A stretch of DNA of 64,000 nt from Mycobacterium nebraskense (GTDB lineage Bacteria; Actinomycetota; Actinomycetes; Mycobacteriales; Mycobacteriaceae): positions 1-64,000 of the forward strand of contig NZ_LQPH01000047.1 in assembly GCF_002102255.1 (NCBI RefSeq), in the 5' to 3' direction. The translations under genes were made by a program, and so were the position numbers. Of the stretch, positions 1 through 8,940 are shown in pieces. The first letter of the stretch is position 1, and every line of letters starts with the position of its first letter. The notes beneath the pieces were generated by a model, which was not told where the DNA came from, did not search any database, and was given only the letters and a program-made list of their open reading frames with translations.

Positions 1-2
1 CG

Positions 3-941
3 CCCACCCCGCCCCCGGTGGAACCGCAGGTCTTCACGCCGCCGCCCGCACCGCCGTACCGACCGCCCGTCAACGTGTTGGCGACGCTGTCGCTGGTGTT
101 CGCGTTCGTGTTCGCGCCCGTCGGGGCGATCCTGGGACACGCCGGGCTGGCGCAGATCCGCCGCACCGGCGAGCTCGGCCGGGACCGGGCCCGGGCCGGG
201 CTGGCGCTGTCGTATGTGTTCATCGCCGTCGCCGTCGTCGCCGTGGTCGCGTGGTCCACCCTGGGCGCCGCCCCATCCACCCAGACCGCGGAGCCCGCCA
301 CCACCTCCACCAGCGCGGCGCCCCCGGCACCGCCGGGCCCGGTCGCGCCGGACGCCCTGGCGGCGCTGCTGCCGGGGGCCGACGCCCTGAAGAACATCAC
401 CGCCGACCAGAATCTCGCGGCGGGCCAGACGTGGGACAACCCGGGCCGCTCCAGCGCGGAAGGAGCCATCGACCGGCCGGAATGCTGGGGCAGCATCGCC
501 CCCGGGACGCCGGACGCCTACACCGGCGGCGGCGTCACCGGATACCACGCGGCGGAGTTCCGCGACTCGCACAGCTTCCTCAAGTCGACCCAGGTGATCC
601 AGGCGGTCGTGGCCTTCCGCGACCCGGCGGCGGCCCAGGCACAGCTGGCGGCGTTGCTGTCGGGCTGGCGCCAATGCGGCGGCTCGACCGTGACCCTGAC
701 ACCGCCCAACGGGGAGGCGCTCCCGTTCTCGGTGAGCGCGCCCGCCGACGCCGGCAACGGCATCACCACGCTGGACTTGACGCCCAAAGGACTCCAGATC
801 CGCTCGGCGCGGGCGATCGCGGCCAAGGCCAACGTCATTGTCGATCTGATGGTCTCCTGCAGCGGCACGACGGACAGCGGCCCACCGCGGCTGGCCGGGG
901 TGGGCATCGCTGCCTACGTGCTGGGCAAGATCCCTGGCTAG
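3..941 (+). CDS. DUF4190-type membrane protein with PknH-like sensor domain (5' end probably outside window)
   Basis: The N-terminus is proline-rich and is followed by two hydrophobic segments flanking a GHAGLAQI/RTGE loop, the usual DUF4190 arrangement. A Thr/Ser/Pro linker then leads to an extracytoplasmic domain. That domain has the spaced Trp/Cys pattern (ECWG, WRQCGG, VSCSG) of PknH-like sensor domains, which bind an unknown ligand outside the membrane. A GTG at 18 could be the start, but the frame stays open and proline-rich to the window edge, so I treat the 5' end as partial. It is followed after 10 bases by the aldo/keto reductase. The function is unknown beyond membrane-anchored sensing or a lipoprotein-like role. 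Confidence 0.72.
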   Translation, partial: PTPPPVEPQVFTPPPAPPYRPPVNVLATLSLVFAFVFAPVGAILGHAGLAQIRRTGELGRDRARAGLALSYVFIAVAVVAVVAWSTLGAAPSTQTAEPATTSTSAAPPAPPGPVAPDALAALLPGADALKNITADQNLAAGQTWDNPGRSSAEGAIDRPECWGSIAPGTPDAYTGGGVTGYHAAEFRDSHSFLKSTQVIQAVVAFRDPAAAQAQLAALLSGWRQCGGSTVTLTPPNGEALPFSVSAPADAGNGITTLDLTPKGLQIRSARAIAAKANVIVDLMVSCSGTTDSGPPRLAGVGIAAYVLGKIPG

Positions 942-951
942 GGTGGGGCGC

Positions 952-1923
952 ATGAAGTATCTCGACGTCGAGGGCGTGGGACGGGTCAGCCGGATCGGCT
1001 TGGGTACCTGGCAGTTCGGATCGCGTGAGTGGGGCTACGGGGAGGGCTACGCCTCGGGCGCCGCGGGTGACATCGTGCGCCGCGCCCGCGCCCTGGGCGT
1101 GACGCTGTTCGACACCGCCGAGGTGTACGGGCTGGGCAAGAGCGAGCGGATACTCGGCGAGGCGCTCGGCGACGAGCGCGCCGACGTCGCGGTGGCCAGC
1201 AAGATCATGCCGGTCGCGCCCTTCCCCGCCGTGATCAAGCAGCGCGAGCGCGCCAGTGCGCGGCGGCTGGGCCTGGACCGCATCCCGCTCTACCAGATCC
1301 ACCAGTCCAATCCTCTGGTTCCCGACACGGTGATCATGCCGGGCATGCGCGACCTGCTCGACAGCGGCAAGATCGGCGCGGTCGGCGTCTCCAACTACTC
1401 GCTCGCGCGGTGGCAGAAGGCCGACGCCGCGCTCGGCCGCCCGGTCATCAGCAATCAGGTCCACTTCTCGCTGGCCCATGCCGGGGCGCTGGAAGACCTG
1501 GTGCCGTTCGCCGAACGGGAGAACCGCATCGTGATCGCCTACAGCCCGCTCGAGCAGGGCCTGTTGGGTGGCAAGTACGGCCTGGACAACCGTCCCGGTG
1601 GCGTTCGGGCGCTGAACTCGCTGTTCGGCACCGAGAACCTGCGCCGCGTCGAGCCGCTGTTGCAGACGCTGCGCGACGTCGCAACCGCCGTCGGCGCCAA
1701 GCCGGCTCAGGTGGCGCTGGCCTGGCTGATCAGCTATCCGGGTGTCGTCGCCATCCCCGGCGCGTCCAGCGTCGAGCAGCTCGAGTTCAACGTCGCCGCC
1801 GCCGACATCGAACTACCCCCGGACGCCCGTGAGGCGCTCACCGGGGCGGCCCGCGCCTTCCGACCCGTGTCGGCCGGGCGTTTCCTGACCGACCTGGTCC
1901 GCGAGAAGCTGGGCCGCGCTTAG
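952..1923 (+). CDS. aldo/keto reductase (Rv2298-like)
   Basis: This is a 323-residue NAD(P)H-dependent oxidoreductase of the AKR superfamily, a TIM barrel that reduces aldehydes and ketones. Visible marks are the N-terminal GLGTWQFG strand, the DTAEVYG catalytic segment (Asp/Tyr), the KIMPV lysine strand, YQIHQ with the catalytic His, the GVSNYS loop, and IPGASS near the C-terminus for NADP phosphate binding. I chose ATG 952 over GTG 943 because MKYLDV matches the remembered start of mycobacterial Rv2298-type proteins. It is probably co-transcribed with the preceding gene. The true substrate is not evident. Confidence 0.88.
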   Translation: MKYLDVEGVGRVSRIGLGTWQFGSREWGYGEGYASGAAGDIVRRARALGVTLFDTAEVYGLGKSERILGEALGDERADVAVASKIMPVAPFPAVIKQRERASARRLGLDRIPLYQIHQSNPLVPDTVIMPGMRDLLDSGKIGAVGVSNYSLARWQKADAALGRPVISNQVHFSLAHAGALEDLVPFAERENRIVIAYSPLEQGLLGGKYGLDNRPGGVRALNSLFGTENLRRVEPLLQTLRDVATAVGAKPAQVALAWLISYPGVVAIPGASSVEQLEFNVAAADIELPPDAREALTGAARAFRPVSAGRFLTDLVREKLGRA

Positions 1924-1929
1924 AGCGAT

Positions 1930-1943
1930 GGCGGCGACCCGCC
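1930..1943. terminator. GC-rich hairpin between convergent genes
   Basis: Arms GGCGG and CCGCC are separated by CGAC just after the aldo/keto reductase stop and before the convergent SDR stop. There is no T-tract, as is common in mycobacteria, so a terminator role is only a suggestion. Confidence 0.25.
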
Positions 1944-1975
1944 TGCGCCCAGCTCCGCCGCGCTTGCGATCGCCG

Positions 1976-2755
1976 CTAGGACTGGGCGGAATCCGCGAAC
2001 GCGGCGGGGCTGGCGGGCGCGCCCCTGGCCACCACCACCGGCATCGAGGTGGCGGCGTTCGTCCGCAGGATGGTGTGCACCACGTCGATGAGGTCCTCGA
2101 CCGGCATCAGCTTGCCGGGCATGCAGCCGCGGGAGGCCCACAGCGGGACGGCCTTCATCGCGAGGTCCATGTCCCAACCGATGTTCATTCCCGTCGCCGC
2201 GTCGCCCTCGCCACCCGGGCATTCCCCGACGATGAGGGTGGTGAAGCCGATGTCCGGGTGTTCGGCCCGCCACGCGTCGACCATTCGCTCGAGGGCCGCC
2301 TTGCTGACGCCGTACGCGCCCAGCCCCGGCCATGGCGGCCCGAACGTGCCCGCGTCGGAGGACAGGTAGACGGCCTTGCCGGCCGAGACCGTCAGGTGCG
2401 GCACCGCCGCGGCCGTCACCAGCGCCGCGCCGATGACGTTCGTGTCGAAGATGCGCCGCCAAGTGGCGGCATCGGTGTCGACCATGCGGACGAGTGGCCC
2501 GACGGCGGGGGTGTAGACGATGTTGTCGATGCCGCCCAGGGCGTCGGCGGCAGCGGCGATCGCCGAGCGGCACGATGCCTCGTCGGTGACGTCGCATTCG
2601 ATGGCGATCGCGCCCGGACCGGCGTCCTTGGCCGCCGCCTCGATGCGCTCGCGGCGCCGGGCCAACAACGCGACCTGGTCGCCGCGCTGGGCGAGACCGA
2701 CACCGATGCAGCGACCGAGTCCGCTCGAGGCGCCCACCACCACTGTCCTTGACAT
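1976..2755 (-). CDS. short-chain dehydrogenase/reductase
   Basis: A 259-residue classical SDR with an N-terminal Rossmann fold. The cofactor motif is GASSGLG at about residues 8-14, ARRRER suggests NADP preference, and the NNAG-equivalent region reads NIVYTPAVG. The catalytic Ser lies in LSSDAG and the YGVSK motif supplies Tyr and Lys. The NNAG to NIVY change is seen in several divergent mycobacterial SDRs. The start ATG at 2755 is followed at once by the Rossmann strand. It is a single gene, convergent with the aldo/keto reductase. The substrate is unknown. Confidence 0.85.
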   Translation of the reverse strand: MSRTVVVGASSGLGRCIGVGLAQRGDQVALLARRRERIEAAAKDAGPGAIAIECDVTDEASCRSAIAAAADALGGIDNIVYTPAVGPLVRMVDTDAATWRRIFDTNVIGAALVTAAAVPHLTVSAGKAVYLSSDAGTFGPPWPGLGAYGVSKAALERMVDAWRAEHPDIGFTTLIVGECPGGEGDAATGMNIGWDMDLAMKAVPLWASRGCMPGKLMPVEDLIDVVHTILRTNAATSMPVVVARGAPASPAAFADSAQS

Positions 2756-2834
2756 ATTTGCCCTCTCTTGTAACGAGCTGCCGTCGGCAAAAACCTACCG
2801 GATATCACCCGGCGCATGGCGATAGCTCGGCTGC

Positions 2835-4589
2835 TCAATTCCGGACGATGGTGTTCCGGTCCCCCAACTTGGCCTGGTACATGGCCGCGTCTGCCCGGGC
2901 CGTGATCGTGTCGACGGAGTCACCGGGAATTGCGAGCGTGGCGCCGATGCTCAAGGTCGCGGAGAACGTCTGGCCGGATACACCGATGGGTTCGGCCGCA
3001 CGACAGCGGATCTTCTCGGCGATGTGGGTGAGCTCGTCGATGCTGCGGACGCCGGGCAACAGGACGAGAATTTCGTCGCCTCCCGTTCGGCCGACGGTGT
3101 CCCCTTGGCGAACGCCTTCTTGGATTCGTGCTGCCAGGGTTGCGAGTACGGAGTCGCCGACGCCGTGTCCCCACGTGTCGTTGATTTCCTTGAAATGGTC
3201 TACGTCGCAAAACAATACGCCGACGTACGTTCCGGCTGGTTGCGGTTGCTCCAGCGCGGAGGCGAGTCGGTCAAGGGCCTCGGCCCGGTTCACCAGCCCG
3301 GTTAGCATGTCGAACCGTGCCATCCGTTCCAGCCGCTGCTCCGCCTCCACCTGCTCGTCGATGATGCGCACCGCGGCGATCAGACCGTCGATGTTCCCCT
3401 CGGCGTCGATGTACGGTTTGCCGTGACCCTCGACCCAGTGGTAATTGCCGTCGGTGGAGCGCACCCGGAAGCGTTGCAGGACCGATTCGCCGGCGGCAAC
3501 CCTCCCCAGCGCGGTGGTGACCGTCTCGAGGTCCGCCGGATGGATGTGGCGGTCGAAATCCGAGCCGGTCCAGTCTTGCGGTGGGCGGCCCAACGCGGCC
3601 TCCACGGACGGCGAAACCCACGCGACCTCGCCGCCGCGGAGGTGCACGATGATGTCGACCGCGTTGTCGGCGAGGATGCGATAGCGCGCCTCGGCATCGG
3701 CGCGTTCCTTGCTGACCAGCTCCTTCTCGATCAAAAGTTTCTGCTCACGCTGGATGAAGAAGAACGTGATCGCCCCGACGATGGCGGTGCCCAGCAGTAT
3801 CGAGAAGGTCCATTCCGCGTGCTGGCCCAGGCCGAGCCGCAGGAAGAACGGCCTCGCCAGCGCAACGACGACCGGAAAGCCGGCGAGGATGCCCACCAAC
3901 CGAATCAGTGACTTCCGGTCGGGTCGGGCGAGCAGCCAGGCGACCGGAGACCGGTCGGGGCGGGCCAGCGACGTCGCGGCGGCGAGCAGCAGCAGAGACA
4001 CGGCCGTCATGAGCGCCTGGCCGGTCGAGGGCGAGAAGCCCACCAGTGACAAAGCGCCGAACAAGTACGCCCCGACCGTGACGAACGGGACGGCCCCGCC
4101 GGCCGCCATGCAGGCGGGCCAGACCACGCGGGCCCCACGATCCACGCGGATCAGAGCGGCGGCGGCCGCCAGCGGCACTACCGACGACGCCGTCTGCGCG
4201 CTGGGGCGGCCCGGCCACGTCTGTTGCGACGTGCGCACCGCGTCCCCGAACCACACCAGGTCCAGGCCGGACGATGGCCCACCGGCGGCGTACTCGAGGA
4301 GGGTGATGACGGCAAGGGAACCCACCACCAGGGCCGAGCCTCGCCCGGCCCACACCCGCCCCCGCGATGGGCGACCCGACTGGAACACGATCGCCGCACC
4401 CAGCGCTAGCAGCCACAACGCGGTCCACGGCATCATCTGCGGCCAGGCCGGATCGACCCGGGTCAACCGGTCGATGCCAGTCGCCCAGCCCACCCACGTC
4501 ATGGCGGCAAGGGCAAACACCACCAGCAAGGCGATCCGTCTGCACCAGGCCACGTCGTTCAGGCACGCGTCGGGGTTCGGCCTCTCCAT
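2835..4589 (-). CDS. membrane PAS-GGDEF diguanylate cyclase
   Basis: The N-terminal third has several hydrophobic membrane segments (MASE-like). It is followed by a short coiled linker (REQKLLIEKELVSKERADAE), a PAS domain with PAC tail (ILADNAVDIIVHL to IIDEQVEAEQRLERM), and a GGDEF domain. The signature reads GRTGGDE followed by Ile, still compatible with cyclase activity (GGDEF/GGDEI types exist), with DVDHFKEINDTWGH as the Mg/GTP-binding segment. It would make c-di-GMP from GTP in response to a signal at the PAS or membrane domain. No EAL domain is present. The ATG at 4589 is chosen because a GGAAGGGG-like RBS lies six bases upstream; the frame is open further upstream. Confidence 0.86.
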   Translation of the reverse strand: MERPNPDACLNDVAWCRRIALLVVFALAAMTWVGWATGIDRLTRVDPAWPQMMPWTALWLLALGAAIVFQSGRPSRGRVWAGRGSALVVGSLAVITLLEYAAGGPSSGLDLVWFGDAVRTSQQTWPGRPSAQTASSVVPLAAAAALIRVDRGARVVWPACMAAGGAVPFVTVGAYLFGALSLVGFSPSTGQALMTAVSLLLLAAATSLARPDRSPVAWLLARPDRKSLIRLVGILAGFPVVVALARPFFLRLGLGQHAEWTFSILLGTAIVGAITFFFIQREQKLLIEKELVSKERADAEARYRILADNAVDIIVHLRGGEVAWVSPSVEAALGRPPQDWTGSDFDRHIHPADLETVTTALGRVAAGESVLQRFRVRSTDGNYHWVEGHGKPYIDAEGNIDGLIAAVRIIDEQVEAEQRLERMARFDMLTGLVNRAEALDRLASALEQPQPAGTYVGVLFCDVDHFKEINDTWGHGVGDSVLATLAARIQEGVRQGDTVGRTGGDEILVLLPGVRSIDELTHIAEKIRCRAAEPIGVSGQTFSATLSIGATLAIPGDSVDTITARADAAMYQAKLGDRNTIVRN

Positions 4590-4768
4590 CGGCTGCCCCT
4601 TCCTCCCCCCGCGGCGGCGCAATCGACATTGTGCGCGGATAGGCAACCGATGTCTGGGGGCAAAAGGTAACCAATCTCGGGGCGAAAGGCCATTTTTGCG
4701 TTCGATCGGGCCGCCGCAAGCGAAGGTTGATCAACCGACCCGGCGTCGCCCGAGGATGATCCGGGCCG

Positions 4769-6919
4769 TCAGCCCCCGTCGGGGGCTTGCAACACCACGG
4801 CGGTGTGCGCGTCCACGGTGAGCGCGCCTCCCCCGGGCACCTCTTCCGCGGGCGTCTCCTCCTCGGGTCCGGTGAAGACCACGAGTTGCCAAGAGGCACC
4901 GAATTCCTTTGGTGGCAAGGTGAATTCGATCGCTTCGTAGTGGGCGTTGAAGCACAGCAGGAACGAGTCGTCGAGCACCCGCTGCCCCCGTGCATCCCGG
5001 TCGGGGATGCCGTGCCCGTTGAGGAACACCGCGACGGATTTCGCGAATCCCGCGCCCCAGTCCTCCTCGGTCATCTCGGTTCCCTCGGGAGTGAACCAGG
5101 CGATGTCGGGCAGCTGGTCCTGGCCGCGGCGGCCCAGCGGCTTACCGGAAAAGAACCGGCGCCTGCGAAAGACCGGATGGTTGGCGCGCAGCGCCGACAC
5201 GACGCGGGTGAACTCCAGCAGGCCGTTGTCCGCTCTTGCCCAGTCGATCCAGGTGAGCTCGTTGTCCTGGCAGTAGCCGTTGTTGTTGCCGTTCTGCGTG
5301 CGGCCCAGCTCGTCGCCGTGACAGATCATCGGCACGCCCTGCGACAGCAGCAGCGTGGTGAGGAAGTTGCGCTGCTGGCGGGCGCGCAGCGCGTTCACGT
5401 CCGCGTCGTCGGTCGGCCCCTCCACACCGCAGTTCCACGACCGGTTGTGGCTCTCGCCGTCGTTGTTGTCCTCGCCGTTGGCCTCGTTGTGTTTCTCGTT
5501 GTAGGACACCAGGTCACGCAGCGTGAACCCGTCGTGCGCGATGACGAAGTTGATCGAGGCCACCGGCCGGCGCGCGGTGTGCTCGTAGAGGTCGGCGGAC
5601 CCGGACAGGCGGTAGGCGAACTCGTCGAGCGTGGCTGGCTCACCGCGCCAGAAGTCCCGGACGGTATCGCGGTACTTGCCGTTCCATTCCGTCCATTGCG
5701 GCGGGAAGTTACCGACCTGGTAGCCGCCCGGCCCGACGTCCCACGGTTCGGCGATCAGCTTGACCTGGCTGACAGTCGGATCCTGTTGCACGAGTTCGAA
5801 AAACGCCGCCAGACGGTCGACGTCGTAGAACTCGCGGGCCAGCGTCGCTGCCAGATCGAACCGGAAGCCGTCGACGTGCATCTCGAGCACCCAGTAGCGC
5901 AGCGAGTCCATGATCAGCTGCAGCGCGTGCGGGTGCCCGACGTTGAGGCTGTTGCCCGTGCCGGTGTAGTCCATGTAGTAGCGCTTGTCGTCGTCGACCA
6001 GCCGGTAGTAGGCGGCGTTGTCGATACCCCGCATCGACAGCGTCGGGCCCATGTGGTTGCCCTCGGCGGTGTGGTTGTAGACGACGTCGAGGATCACCTC
6101 GATTCCAGCCTCGTGCAGCGTCCGCACCATCGCCTTGAACTCCTGCACCTGCCCGCCCGGGGACGTGGCGCTGGAGTACTTGAAGTCGGGCGCGAAGAAC
6201 CCGATCGTGTTGTAGCCCCAGTAATTCGAGAGGCCCTTGTCCACCAGGGTGGAGTCGTTGGCGAAGTGGTGCACCGGCATCAGCTCGATGGCGGTGACGC
6301 CGAGGTTCTTGAGGTGCTCGATGATCACCGGGTGCCCAACGGCCGCGTACGTGCCGCGCAGCTGCTCGGGGATGTCCGGGTGAGTTTGCGTGAGGCCCTT
6401 GACGTGCGCCTCGTAGATGACCGTGTCGGCGTACTGGTGGTCCGGCGGCCGGTCGTTGCCCCAGTCGAAGTAGGGGTTGATCACCACCGACTTGGGCATG
6501 AAGGCGGCGGAATCGTCGTCGTTGCGGCTATCCAGGTCACCGAAGTTGTAACTGAACAGGGCCTGGTTCCACTCGAACGAGCCGTCGATGGCCTTCGAAT
6601 ACGGATCCACCAGCAGCTTGTTCGGATTGCACCGCAATCCGTTCTGCGGGTCGAACGGGCCGTGGACGCGGTAGCCGAAGCGTTGACCGGGTTCGATGCT
6701 CGGAATGTAGGCGTGCCAGACGAATCCGTCGACCTCGGGCAGCGTGACCCGGCTCTCGGTTCCGTCGGCGTCAAACAGGCACAGCTCCACCCGCTCGGCC
6801 ACTTCGCTGTACACGGCGAAATTGGTGCCCGCACCGTCGTAGGTCGCGCCCAAGGGATAGGCCCGGCCCGGCCACACCTCTCCGGTGGGCGTGGGAGCGG
6901 AAGCTTCTGCGGATGTCAT
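4769..6919 (-). CDS. glgX: glycogen debranching enzyme GlgX/TreX
   Basis: A 716-residue GH13 alpha-amylase-family enzyme. The N-terminal CBM48 (about residues 18-110, [18 protein letters not shown]) precedes the TIM barrel. The nucleophile Asp lies in DGFRFDLA, the acid/base Glu in LIAEPWD, and the third carboxylate in [20 protein letters not shown], which also carries the GlgX-typical [12 protein letters not shown] tail. It hydrolyses alpha-1,6 branches of glycogen and limit dextrins; in mycobacteria the homologue TreX often sits with treY/treZ, which are absent here. Length is as expected. A 731-residue open frame on the opposite strand is a GC-driven shadow. Confidence 0.95.
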   Translation of the reverse strand: MTSAEASAPTPTGEVWPGRAYPLGATYDGAGTNFAVYSEVAERVELCLFDADGTESRVTLPEVDGFVWHAYIPSIEPGQRFGYRVHGPFDPQNGLRCNPNKLLVDPYSKAIDGSFEWNQALFSYNFGDLDSRNDDDSAAFMPKSVVINPYFDWGNDRPPDHQYADTVIYEAHVKGLTQTHPDIPEQLRGTYAAVGHPVIIEHLKNLGVTAIELMPVHHFANDSTLVDKGLSNYWGYNTIGFFAPDFKYSSATSPGGQVQEFKAMVRTLHEAGIEVILDVVYNHTAEGNHMGPTLSMRGIDNAAYYRLVDDDKRYYMDYTGTGNSLNVGHPHALQLIMDSLRYWVLEMHVDGFRFDLAATLAREFYDVDRLAAFFELVQQDPTVSQVKLIAEPWDVGPGGYQVGNFPPQWTEWNGKYRDTVRDFWRGEPATLDEFAYRLSGSADLYEHTARRPVASINFVIAHDGFTLRDLVSYNEKHNEANGEDNNDGESHNRSWNCGVEGPTDDADVNALRARQQRNFLTTLLLSQGVPMICHGDELGRTQNGNNNGYCQDNELTWIDWARADNGLLEFTRVVSALRANHPVFRRRRFFSGKPLGRRGQDQLPDIAWFTPEGTEMTEEDWGAGFAKSVAVFLNGHGIPDRDARGQRVLDDSFLLCFNAHYEAIEFTLPPKEFGASWQLVVFTGPEEETPAEEVPGGGALTVDAHTAVVLQAPDGG

Positions 6920-6988
6920 GGCGCTTTCAATACCCTACCGGGGCCGCCCTCAAACGGTGCTCCGGAAGACCTTGCGGCATAGCGGTTT

Positions 6989-7195
6989 TCAAGGTCTTAA
7001 CATGACCTTCACCGCCCCGTCCTGCTTCTTCTGGAAAATCTCGTAGGCGTGCGGGGCCTGGTCGAGGGGCAGCACGTGGGAGGCGAAGGTGTCGACGCCC
7101 AGGGGGTCGTCGTCGGTCAACAGCGGCAAGATGTCGTCCACCCATCTCTTGACGTTCGCCTGGCCCATCCGCAGGGTCACCCGCTTGTCGCTGCC
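6989..7195 (-). pseudogene. C-terminal remnant of a zinc-dependent alcohol/formaldehyde dehydrogenase
   Basis: About 68 codons encode only the end of a zinc alcohol dehydrogenase: DKRVTLRMGQANVKRW, then a segment ending FASHVLPLDQAPHAYEIFQ and a KVMLRP tail. The catalytic zinc site and the Rossmann domain are missing. The remnant is in the same frame as the MerR gene and begins directly after its TGA at 7196-7198, so a deletion seems to have fused the two ends. It has no start codon with an RBS. I call it a pseudogene. Confidence 0.75.
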
Positions 7196-7579
7196 TCAGA
7201 CACCCTCGTCGCCGTGCTCGGTGGCCGCCGCCGTGAACTTCGGGGCTTTGGCGGCCTTCCGCAGGGTCCGGTTGGTGGAGCGTAGGTCGGTGTTGGCCGC
7301 CGACAGCGTCGCGTTGTGGTCCTCGAGGTCGAGGATGCGGGCGACCCCGGCCAGGTTGATGCCCGCATCGACCAGCTCGCTGATCCGCTTGAGCCGGGCC
7401 AGGTCGTGGGCGCTGTAGCGCCGGGTGCCGCCATCGCTTCGCGCCGGCGTGAGCAGTCCATATCGCTCGTACAGGCGCAGCGATTGCACCGGGATGCCGG
7501 AGAGTTCGGCAGCCACCGAGATGCCGTACACGCCGTGATCGGGCGCCGGGGCGCCGGACTCGCCGCGTTGATCGGTCAT
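7196..7579 (-). CDS. MerR-family regulator, HspR-like
   Basis: A 127-residue regulator with an N-terminal MerR winged helix (VYGISVAAELSGIPVQSLRLYERYGLL, then GGTRRYSAHDLARL) and a short coiled tail, without metal-binding cysteines. The VYGISVAAELSG start and LRLYERYGLL pattern resemble HspR, which represses heat-shock genes through inverted repeats. It is divergent from an Hsp20 gene, with inverted repeats in the 144-base gap, so control of that Hsp20 is the likely job. ATG 7579 is chosen with GGAGA upstream. Directly behind the stop, in frame, lies an alcohol dehydrogenase remnant. Confidence 0.83.
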   Translation of the reverse strand: MTDQRGESGAPAPDHGVYGISVAAELSGIPVQSLRLYERYGLLTPARSDGGTRRYSAHDLARLKRISELVDAGINLAGVARILDLEDHNATLSAANTDLRSTNRTLRKAAKAPKFTAAATEHGDEGV

Positions 7580-7620
7580 CACGCGTCTCCTCGAAGCTAG
7601 CGGGCTCAGAAAATCTATTT

Positions 7621-7636
7621 ATCACACTTGCGTGAT
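7621..7636. promoter_or_regulatory. imperfect inverted repeat, candidate MerR operator
   Basis: Arms ATCAC and GTGAT flank six bases (ATCACACTTGCGTGAT). It sits between merR and hsp20, 42 bases from the merR start. It could be an autoregulatory site. Confidence 0.4.
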
Positions 7637-7658
7637 TGTGTCGACAGTGCTATATCGA

Positions 7659-7680
7659 ATCTATGTCATTTGACATAGAT
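7659..7680. promoter_or_regulatory. 22-bp perfect palindrome in the merR-hsp20 gap
   Basis: Arms ATCTATGTCA and TGACATAGAT are exact reverse complements separated by TT. It lies 44 bases before the Hsp20 start and in the divergent gap with the MerR gene. It does not match the HspR HAIR consensus CTTGAGT-N7-ACTCAAG, so the operator would be of a different type. Confidence 0.6.
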
Positions 7681-7723
7681 AATAGCCAGACCACAGCCTA
7701 GATTGGAGTGAGAGGTGACCACC

Positions 7724-8173
7724 ATGCTGATGCGTACCGACCCGTTCCGCGACATCGACCGTTTCGCCCAGCAGGTGTTCGGTACAGCCGCCCGGCCGGC
7801 AGTCATGCCGATGGACGCCTGGCGCCAGGGCGAGGAATTCGTCGTCGAATTCGACCTGCCCGGCATCGACGTTGACTCGCTCGATATAGACATCGAGCGC
7901 AACGTGGTGACCGTGCGCGCCGAGCGGCCCGCCGTCGACCCCGACCGCGAAATGCTGGCCACCGAGCGGCCGCGCGGAGTGTTCAGCCGGCAGCTGGTGC
8001 TGGGCGACAACCTCGATACCGAAAAGATCGAGGCGTCCTACCGCGAAGGCGTTCTGCGCCTGCGCATTCCGGTGGCCGAACGGGCCAAGCCGCGCAAGAT
8101 CACCGTCGGGCGCGGCGACGCGCACTCGGCCATCGACGAGAAAGCCTCGCAGCGCGAGGTCATCAACGCCTGA
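7724..8173 (+). CDS. Hsp20/alpha-crystallin small heat-shock protein
   Basis: A 149-residue ATP-independent holdase. The alpha-crystallin domain spans about residues 38-130: [25 protein letters not shown], then a dimerisation region, then [12 protein letters not shown] ending the domain, where the usual GVL motif is visible. The N-terminus [14 protein letters not shown] is typical for the actinobacterial Hsp18 class, which is why I prefer ATG 7724 to the GTG at 7715. It is distinct from the HspX-type gene at 28.5 kb. The divergent HspR-like MerR gene and the palindrome suggest repression under normal conditions. Confidence 0.9.
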   Translation: MLMRTDPFRDIDRFAQQVFGTAARPAVMPMDAWRQGEEFVVEFDLPGIDVDSLDIDIERNVVTVRAERPAVDPDREMLATERPRGVFSRQLVLGDNLDTEKIEASYREGVLRLRIPVAERAKPRKITVGRGDAHSAIDEKASQREVINA

Positions 8174-8265
8174 TCGCCCGGGCGGGGCGGCGGCTCGGGC
8201 CGTGCCAAGCACACGGGCCGCCTCCCTACTCCGGCGCAATGGCGCCGAAGGAAACCAGGTGAGAG

Positions 8266-8940
8266 ATGCAGTGGGAACTCGACGGTCAAACGGCTAACGT
8301 CGAACAAGCGTTAGCCGGCGGCGCCGCGCAACCGGCCGGCTGGTTTCGCTTCTACTTCACCGACGAGCGCTGGGAGTGGTCGGAACAGGTGCAGCGGATG
8401 CACGGGTACGAGCCCGGCAGCGTCACGCCCACCACCGAACTGGTGCTCGCGCACAAACATCCGGACGACCGCGGGCATGTGGCCGCCACCATCGATCAGA
8501 TCGTGAATACCCGTCAGGCGTTCAGCACCCGCCATCGGATCGTCGACACCGGCGGGAACGTGCGTGAGGTCGTCGTCGTGGGTGATCGGTTCTTCGATGA
8601 CGATGGTGACGTGGTCGGCACGCACGGGTTCTACATCGACGTCTCGCCGGGGCAGGCGGACGAGGACATCGTGAGCGCGAAGCTGGCCGAGATCAGCGAG
8701 AACCGGGCCGGCATCGAACAAGCCAAAGGCATGCTGATGCTGGTCTACGGCATCAGCGACAGCGCGGCCTTCGAGTTGCTCAAATGGCTTTCGCAGGAAG
8801 CGAATATCAAGCTAAGGCCGCTCGCCGAACAAGTCGCCGAGGACTTCCGCAGCGCCGGCTTGCGTCACGACGCCCAAACGAAATTCGACCATTTACTGTT
8901 GACCGCGCATCAGCGCGCCACCCAAGCCGATGCGTCATGA
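8266..8940 (+). CDS. PAS-ANTAR regulator
   Basis: A 224-residue protein. A PAS fold covers about residues 20-125 (WFRFYFTDERWEWSEQVQRMHGY, HKHPDDR, FYIDVS). It is followed by an ANTAR RNA-binding helical domain at about 140-200 (ENRAGIEQAKGMLMLVYG, SAAFELLKWLSQ). ANTAR proteins bind paired hexaloop hairpins and act as antiterminators; PAS-ANTAR proteins are frequent in mycobacteria. It is a single gene behind hsp20 and overlaps the convergent acyltransferase gene by six bases at its stop. Its ligand and RNA targets are unknown. Confidence 0.88.
   Translation: MQWELDGQTANVEQALAGGAAQPAGWFRFYFTDERWEWSEQVQRMHGYEPGSVTPTTELVLAHKHPDDRGHVAATIDQIVNTRQAFSTRHRIVDTGGNVREVVVVGDRFFDDDGDVVGTHGFYIDVSPGQADEDIVSAKLAEISENRAGIEQAKGMLMLVYGISDSAAFELLKWLSQEANIKLRPLAEQVAEDFRSAGLRHDAQTKFDHLLLTAHQRATQADAS

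Noticed and set aside
4787-6982. 731-codon open frame on the plus strand
   Set aside because: It is the complement of glgX; the protein has no motif and is Arg/Val/Gly-rich, as expected for an antisense GC-skew frame.
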